DNA of 64,000 bases from Diploscapter coronatus (lineage: Eukaryota > Nematoda > Chromadorea > Rhabditida > Rhabditidae): the NCBI GenBank assembly GCA_964036155.1, contig OZ038422.1, positions 77,461,201 through 77,525,200 on the forward strand, read 5' to 3'. Positions 57,399 through 64,000 of this stretch are shown here, piece after piece. Numbering within the stretch: position 1 is the stretch's first letter; the number at the start of each line of letters is the position of its first letter. The translations under genes were made by a program, and so were the position numbers. The notes below the pieces were generated by a model that saw only the letters and a program-made list of their open reading frames with translations, was not told where the DNA came from and did no database searches.

Positions 57399-60300
57399 TT
57401 TAATCTATAACCTAATATTTAAATTTACCTATTCTAATAATTGTTAAGATTAAATTAAAATGGCATATGTAAGAATTTCGCGAAGCAAGACTTACGTTGC
57501 TTAGCAACCAGATGACGGCTAAAGGGAAACCTGAAACTCGCGGTATTTTTAAAATCGAAGAAAGTATAACATTCGAATATATGGGGAAAGAAATATGCAA
57601 ATTTCAAACTTTGAAAAAACTTAATCCAGAAAGAAAGTAATTAGTGTTTGTTTACATCTCGGTGGACTCTTTCAATTTAAATAATCATAATTCAACTTTT
57701 TCGACATCCGAACAATTCTATACTAATTTCAGATAAAAAGTATCTACAATATCAACACATCTCAATGATTCCTACTATTTAAAAAATGTTCTTTCGATTA
57801 TTGTATTTTTGAGTTGCCTACTTTCAAAATATCCTTCACTGATTCCATTCGAATTTGAATGGAGTGTAGGTTTCCTTTAAAAACGCCTGTTTTATCGGCT
57901 TCAAAACCTCAAACGGCCTGTGCTCGTTTGGCTGTCAATTTGCTCAATTTGTCTTTCCAAATTAACTCGTTCTTTGTCAAGTCGCTTAATTCGCCTCCTA
58001 CATCTCGACTTCTTCGTCTTGATTCTTAACCTCGAGGAGAGTCCTGCGATTTGTCTTAATTCTGAATCGGATGATTTATGATGAATTTACACATTTTTAA
58101 ACTTCATAGTTTCTTGGAGTTTGGTCTAAAGGTTTTTAGAAGTTAAAGTTAACATTTCAGGAAACTTCTTGAAGTTGCATTTTTCAGCCTGAAGTTTCTA
58201 TACCTTCTTTGAGCTTTATTATTCCAGGTCGAGGTTTTTTTCAAAATTGTTGAATCTAAATTTAAAGTTTAAATTGCGTTTCCTTTAATTTTCCTCTCAA
58301 ATTAATTTCTCCATCTTCTTTGCCGAGATTCCCACGTTCCCGATACTGGAATGTTTTGAATTCATTGCGGTTGTAAGTTCACAATTATTCCCGTTCTAAT
58401 TAGCGTGGCCTTCTCGCTACTTTCAGCAGCATTCACAGCAACTATTTTGCCTTCTTCATTAATTCTATGTATTCTATTTGACAATGATTTCTTTCCAACC
58501 GTCCTTCGATTGTTTCAAAACTCATTACTTTAATTTGGACTTGTACGAATATACACCCTCATTGACCGGCCGGCAATTTCCTGAATGATTAACTTTCATC
58601 CTATACGATTGATGCTAGTGTGTGTTGGTTTTGAGAAAGAAAAGGTAAAAGTTTCTCCGAATGTTGAAGAGAAATTTTTGATCAGCCCAATATTTCACAT
58701 ATTTAATTTTTCACTTTCTCATACATCAATCTTAGTCAGGAAGAGGCCAGGAGGATAAAGGCTTTTCATTCATTTGGTGTTGTGTTGAGAACGGGAAGCA
58801 GCTTGAAGGGTGAAGAAGAAGGGACTTGGGTTCAGAAAATCCCGAAAAGGCAGGAAGCGCTCTGACAGATATTCAGAAGTCAGAAAGCGTTCGCTTCGGA
58901 CCTCGATTTTCATCCGTATTTTTATGACCAATAATTATATTAAGATTTAAAAAAAAATATTTTTGATCTTTTCTTAATTTAAGAGAAGAACATAAGTGTT
59001 CATGCCTTTCCCTAAACATTTGAAACCTACTTCAGACGTTCAATATCAGTATCACATCTCAAAACTCACAAATTCAGGCAAGTTCTCTTGCCCTTCTGAC
59101 TTTAAATCGTCGAAACCTTCATCATTCGCGTCTGCAATTTGATTCCAAATCTACCTGCTCATTTTATCACGCTACCCACTAATTATTCATATCGTCAAAT
59201 TCGTCTGACTTCAGCATATAATTTGAGCATCATTTCGAAGCAAAGGTGCGTCAGATTCTGAGCCACTTTAAGCCAGAAATGTCCTGTTTTAACTAAATTT
59301 TTAATTGTAGCCTGGTGAAAGCGAAGATTAAAGGGATGCCCTTGCATAAGAACTAAAGTGCCGCGTCTTTTCAACGCATCGAATGCACTTTTTTCTCCCA
59401 GACTAGTTTGCTCAGTGTAGGTGTAATACAACTTCGTGCGGTTGAACTTTGCGCGTAATTTTAAGCGCTTCGGATTTAATTGGCTTTTGAGACCAATTCT
59501 TATGTTTTTACTCAAATTAAATCTTTCTTCACTTGCTCATTGAGGCTCTAATTAAGAAGAATTAGCTAACCATCTTATTTCTGAGTATTCCAGTTTGGTT
59601 TGTTTTCATTTAATCCCAGAAATCAAAAACAGGGATAAGCCCTCGTTCATATTCTCATAAGATCTTCATCCTCATTTCCTTTAAAAAATCTATTTTCAAC
59701 CCCAGCCCCTGCTTTGTGTGTAGACCGTTTAAGTTTTTCGTACTTTCCATAGCCTGAACGTTTCCTTTTACGCAAATAAAGCTGATAAACTTGCTGTCAT
59801 TTTTATCCCCAAAGTCTGATTGTTTGCAATTGTTTTGCAGAACCAGAGTAGGCAGGAAAAATTGAATAACACGATGCATAGACAAGCTAGAATATCTGCG
59901 AAGAACAATAGTAGCCTGAAGGTTGCGAATTTTTCGTCGAAATTTCAAATTTGTTGCTAAATCTAGACGATGCTCTCTGCTCTTCTATTTCCAGAACTAC
60001 TCTTCACCTTTCTGCGCACCCTCATCCTTTGTCTTCGCGCAACTTTATCACATTTGTGTGTCCATTTGAAGCATCAAATTTCGAATGTCGGAATTCTTTT
60101 TCCGAACTACAACTTAAGGATTCAGAGTTTTAACTTCAAGAAGTTCACCTCAGCTTTAAATTCAATTTCAGCTTGATTTCGAGGAAGTTCTCCTAAGATT
60201 CGAACGCTAACTTAGATTTTTTAAAAATAAAGGCTGACTTGAGCTTCAAATTATTCGGAAGTTCAAAGTCAACTTGATATCCACTTTATTCACACATCAA

Positions 60301-62003
60301 TCCATTTACATTTTTCACTCATCTTTCCTTTCGTAACTCAGTAACTCGGTTTCTGCCGCTTCAGTGTTCTTCTCGTAGCGCCTTCCCCCTTGAGGACTTC
60401 CTCAGAGTTCTGAATTCGTCGTATCACGGCTCTTCATCTCTCCAGTCTTTAAGCTTCATTGAATCTATTTCTGACTACAAGCGTTTAAAATAAGATTTCT
60501 TATTCTATGACTTGAGGTAATTCCCCTTTCAGATAAAAGAATCTCAAATTAATTCGACTTTAAATTCAATATATTATCACCATGCCACCTAATATATCGA
60601 GTGAACCGAACTTCTTGCTACAGTTCTTAATTTTTTTAATATCTTTCAAGCAAAAGGTTGAAATGATTTGGGATTTGAATGATTATGAAAGGTGACTATC
60701 ACATCTTCAAGACACCACAATATCCATTTGGTTGCTTCACCATTTGGCAGGAAAATGTGGGCTTCAAAGAAAAATGCCAACTTGTACCGGTAAAACATAT
60801 CCCTCCATGTCTCAGCTACAAAACAGCATAGTGATTGGAACCCAAGTTGGATATTTTAGGAACTGGTACCTCCTCTATTCCACTATCTATTCCTAATATG
60901 AGAGGCCTTCATGCGGAGCGAAAATGGGACATTCAAAAGTAGAGAAGACAAGTTCGTGACTTCCGTGTCCTGCCATAGCCGTCCGTTTATTTTTGTTCAG
61001 ACTGATTCTACTGCAGAGGAATAAATTTCCAAAGTTATTGCTCTTAGAAAGTCACGTATCATTCAGCCTGTATTTTGCAACAACTTCAGGGCGAAGGGCC
61101 AGGAATGTGTAAATTTGTAGGGCCTCGGTAGTGGACCATTGTGGTGGTTTACTAACTCATTTGGTGGGTTTGCTCTGACAGAAGTTCGAAGAAAAAATCT
61201 CAAACGTATCAATTGTAACAAAACTTTCGGTTCACTCGATATCATCATGCTCATATGGATATTTTCATTGCTCGCTTATTTTAGATATTCACGCCTCTCT
61301 CTATTTTTTCTTGAAGATTCCATTTTTTTCTGCCGAACTTCTCCGTGCCAAAGCATGTGTCTTTTCTTTCATTTCGTATGTGTTTCTTCGATAATCAGAT
61401 TTGTGAGTCCGTATTTGGGAAGTGCGGCGACAACTTTATGGATCACTCCAATTTAAATATATTTAGAATTGGAACGAATAAAGAAAGAACAAGTAGAAAC
61501 TCGCTAATAGCGACGTTTCCCAAGTAGGTTTGAATTAAAGCCTCAAGTATTATCCTAAACTTTATCCTATGCTTTACCTATTTTCACAACACTGAAGATA
61601 ACTTCATAATCCCGAGCACTTTATTCATTCTACATTTGCCTATTGTCCATCGTTCCAAAATATCTTTCACTCTCTAAACCAATTTCGAATTTTTCTGTGT
61701 CATTTAGCTTCGCGTCGCGTTCGTTTATTTCGTATCTTCTGAAACCTGAATCCTTTTTAGTTTTTATCAGAAACACGCTTCGCGAATATATCACGAGAAA
61801 GATCTTTGATTTCTTTGAAAGTTTTCTAATTTTATTTATCTCATTTTTTGAAATCAATATTTTCCTCTCTATTGATTATTTTCTCATTCTAATCTAAAAT
61901 AGTTAATTCACCTCTAGTCGCCTCTTAAACGTAAATATAACTGCTCTAAATTATGATTGGCTAATTTTCAGGCCCAAGAATTTGTTGGTTTCCAGGAGAG
62001 GAA
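57399..62003. other. 4.6-kb region with no confident gene
   Basis: Nothing firm. Minus-strand open frames at 59195-59515 (106 codons) and 59655-59948 (97 codons) are long for such AT-rich DNA but show no domain or splice partners. A plus-strand 48-codon frame at 60685-60831 (contains PFGCFTIWQENVGFKEKC) looks coding-like but is unsupported. Much of the rest is T/C-rich with runs of CTTC and TTCAA. It probably includes the promoter of the downstream GPCR. Confidence 0.45.
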
Positions 62004-64000
62004 ATGGGCGGTCCGAATTCAGATGAGTGCAGGACAATTTATCCGATGTCGAACCTAACCGACTACGTAGAGAGTATTCTGGGAGATCGATGTCAATCGG
62101 TATGAAGGGAAATAACAACTATTATGACGCAGTATACTATTCCATAAATTTTGAAACTGGATTATCATTGTCTGAATCTGATATAATTTCAAGAGAAATC
62201 CAATCATTATGCTGATCTTCGTTCAATCAATGAATTTCATAAGAATGGTTTAATTTACTTTTTAATTGCAAGAAATAGTCATCTTATATGTGAACTTCAT
62301 TTAATGATACATAAAGCAGACCCCTCCACATAGGGAAAAATGCTAGGAAAAAAATTTAATGATACATAAATAATTTTGAACGAATATGAAGATTAATAAC
62401 ATTTCAAAAATCATTATTTTCAGGACATGATAGTCATTCCAACGCTTATAATTTATTCGACGATTTTCGTTCTTGGACTAGTTGGAAACATATGCACTTG
62501 TGTTGTTATATTATCGAATAAGGTATCATATGATTATCAGCTTATTAATTGTTAACCAATTTAGGCAATGCACAACCCCACTAATTTTTACCTATTCAGC
62601 CTCGCTATTTCCGACATTCTAGTTCTAGTGTTAGGTAAGTTCCAGAGAAAATTAGATTTGTGTCAAAATTAAATTCTCACTCAGGGCTTCCAATGGAACT
62701 TTATCAAGCGCTCGATTATGCCTATCCATACACATTTGGGGAGTATATTTGCAAAGTATAGAAGTTCACATTAAAGAAAAAAAACTAAACTTAACAAATT
62801 TTAGGCCCGTGCATTTCTAATCGAGTTTACGAGCTACGCTTCGATTATTATAATTTGCTGTTTTTCGATAGAACGATGGCTAGCGATTTGGTGAGTACTG
62901 AAGTCATTTAAAACCTAAATTAAAACTGATGATAAAGTTAAAATTCACCTTATTCCACTTCAATTTCAATATCAATTTATTTTAAAGCTAAATATCAACT
63001 GCAGTTTCAATTTCTACTCTCCAAGCTTAGTTCAAAGTCAATTTAAAACCGAAAATTAAATTGAAATGGCAAATTGACCAATTGATTGATTTTCATTTTC
63101 AGTTACCCTATTCGTCAAAAACTATTTTCCACATTTTCCCGAGCCTATCTTTTGATTCTGGTTGCATGGGTGGTTTCCTTCGTGGCAGCTTTGCCCATGG
63201 CCTTCATCGTCAAAATCAATCGACTACCTTTGCCTGACTTTGCCAGGGACCAGGAATGGACTCATACGGTAAGAAAACATTCTTTAAGATTTGTATTGAT
63301 TTTCTTGTTATTTATCGATTTTTCAGATATCCCGAGACTCTCAAACTGTTGATCGAACCGATTTTTGCGGAATGAATAACGACGAGCCGGAACAACAGAA
63401 AAGACTAATTTACTTCGCCTTCTTTGCCTTTTTCATGATTCCAGGTGAAATTAACTCAAATAAAATTTTTTTTAAATATTCATTTTCAGCGTTAATAATC
63501 ATGCTATTATACGGACATATCGCTATAAAATTGCGATCAGCCGATAGATATTTGCAGGATGAAAAACCGAGTAATAGTGAACGCAGAAGTAGATCCACTG
63601 GAACTGTCTTAAAAATGCTAAGTAAGAAATTTTCTAAAAAATATTTAAACTTAAATTTAACTAATACCTAAGAGTTGATTTTCAGTATCAGTCGTAGTTA
63701 CGTTTTACTTATGTTGGCTTCCGTTTCATATCCAGAGAATTTTGTCCGTTTATATGATGAACAACAGTCAAGAAGTTTCATCCGCAGTGCAGTTTCTATC
63801 AACTCTAGTATATTTCATTTCCGGTAGGTTCAATGTGATCAAAATAAGAAATTCGATGTTTAATAATGACATAGTAATGTCATTCCCGAATCTCTATCCG
63901 AAATAACAGGCAAATATGTAGGCACTTAAAATCTATTTCAGGCTATTTTTACTATTCGAACTCGGCGATAAATCCAATTCTCTACAATATTCTATCACAG
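62004..64000 (+). CDS. neuromedin-U-receptor-like neuropeptide GPCR (3' truncated by window)
   Basis: A rhodopsin-class GPCR of the NMUR/pyrokinin group. Ten exons are visible: 62004-62099, 62424-62522, 62565-62634, 62686-62755, 62805-62890, 63103-63268, 63327-63444, 63490-63621, 63686-63823 and 63942 onward, all in frame. The N-terminus has a glycosylation site (MSNLTDY). Helix 1 FVLGLVGN, helix 2 [28 protein letters not shown] (a strong NMUR mark), FGEYICKARAF with the helix-3 cysteine, then IERWLAICYPIR: the DRY position is ERW, an unusual but NMUR-like variant (ERY in vertebrates). Helix 6 has CWLPFH, helix 7 NPILY. The C-tail lies beyond 64000. Expected to signal through Gq for a pyrokinin/NMU-type peptide. 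Confidence 0.9.

Noticed and set aside
1..64000. bacterial-type systems, CRISPR arrays, phage or plasmid functions
   Set aside because: The window is intron-rich animal nuclear DNA; nothing of this kind is present.

Overview
The window reads as nuclear DNA of a rhabditid-type nematode. It is AT-rich, genes are dense, most introns are 40-120 bp and end in TTTCAG or TTTTAG, and nearly every gene has a 3' splice acceptor within about 0-60 nt upstream of its ATG. That last feature is the usual sign of spliced-leader trans-splicing. Protein matches fit (EXOSC5, EXOSC10, ALG9, MRPS22, ORC2, COPZ, an srv-like chemoreceptor, an UNC-93-like carrier), and the neighbour set is the one I remember from C. 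elegans chromosome II cosmids C14A4 and F59E10. All assignments come from reading the sequence and recalling families; no search was run.

Layout. 1-1043: no gene. 1044-23640, minus strand: a head-to-tail run of eight genes. In transcription order they are an ANKRD49-like ankyrin protein, a ZDHHC24-like palmitoyltransferase, copz-1, orc-2, mrps-22, algn-9, crn-3 and crn-5. The six from copz-1 to crn-5 are spaced 255-626 bp apart, each gap holding AATAAA followed 70-230 nt later by a splice acceptor at the next ATG, so they look like an operon. 23803-30742, plus strand: a STEEP1/CXorf56 homologue, divergent from the ankyrin gene across 162 bp, then importin alpha (ima-3 type) with two GC-AG introns. 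31804-34189: an UNC-93/MFSD11-like membrane protein. 34190-38855: a repeat-rich gap with nested fold-back elements. 38856-42720: a secreted C-type lectin with a Ser/Thr-rich stalk. 45310-46577: a MIF4G-domain protein, convergent with a small probable gene at 46885-47263. 49267-51151: an srv-like serpentine receptor. 51430-53158 and 54144-57398, minus strand: an EF-hand protein and an unrecognised protein. 57399-62003: mostly empty. 62004-64000: a neuromedin-U-type neuropeptide GPCR cut by the window end.

The left third is housekeeping: two subunits of one RNA exosome (crn-3, crn-5), a mitoribosomal protein, replication licensing, COPI traffic, N-glycan assembly and nuclear import. The right half is accessory and faster evolving (lectin, chemoreceptor, neuropeptide receptor) and carries most of the mobile DNA. 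Three non-autonomous elements have terminal inverted repeats and 8-bp target duplications typical of hAT transposons; several other fold-back elements lie in introns or intergenic DNA.
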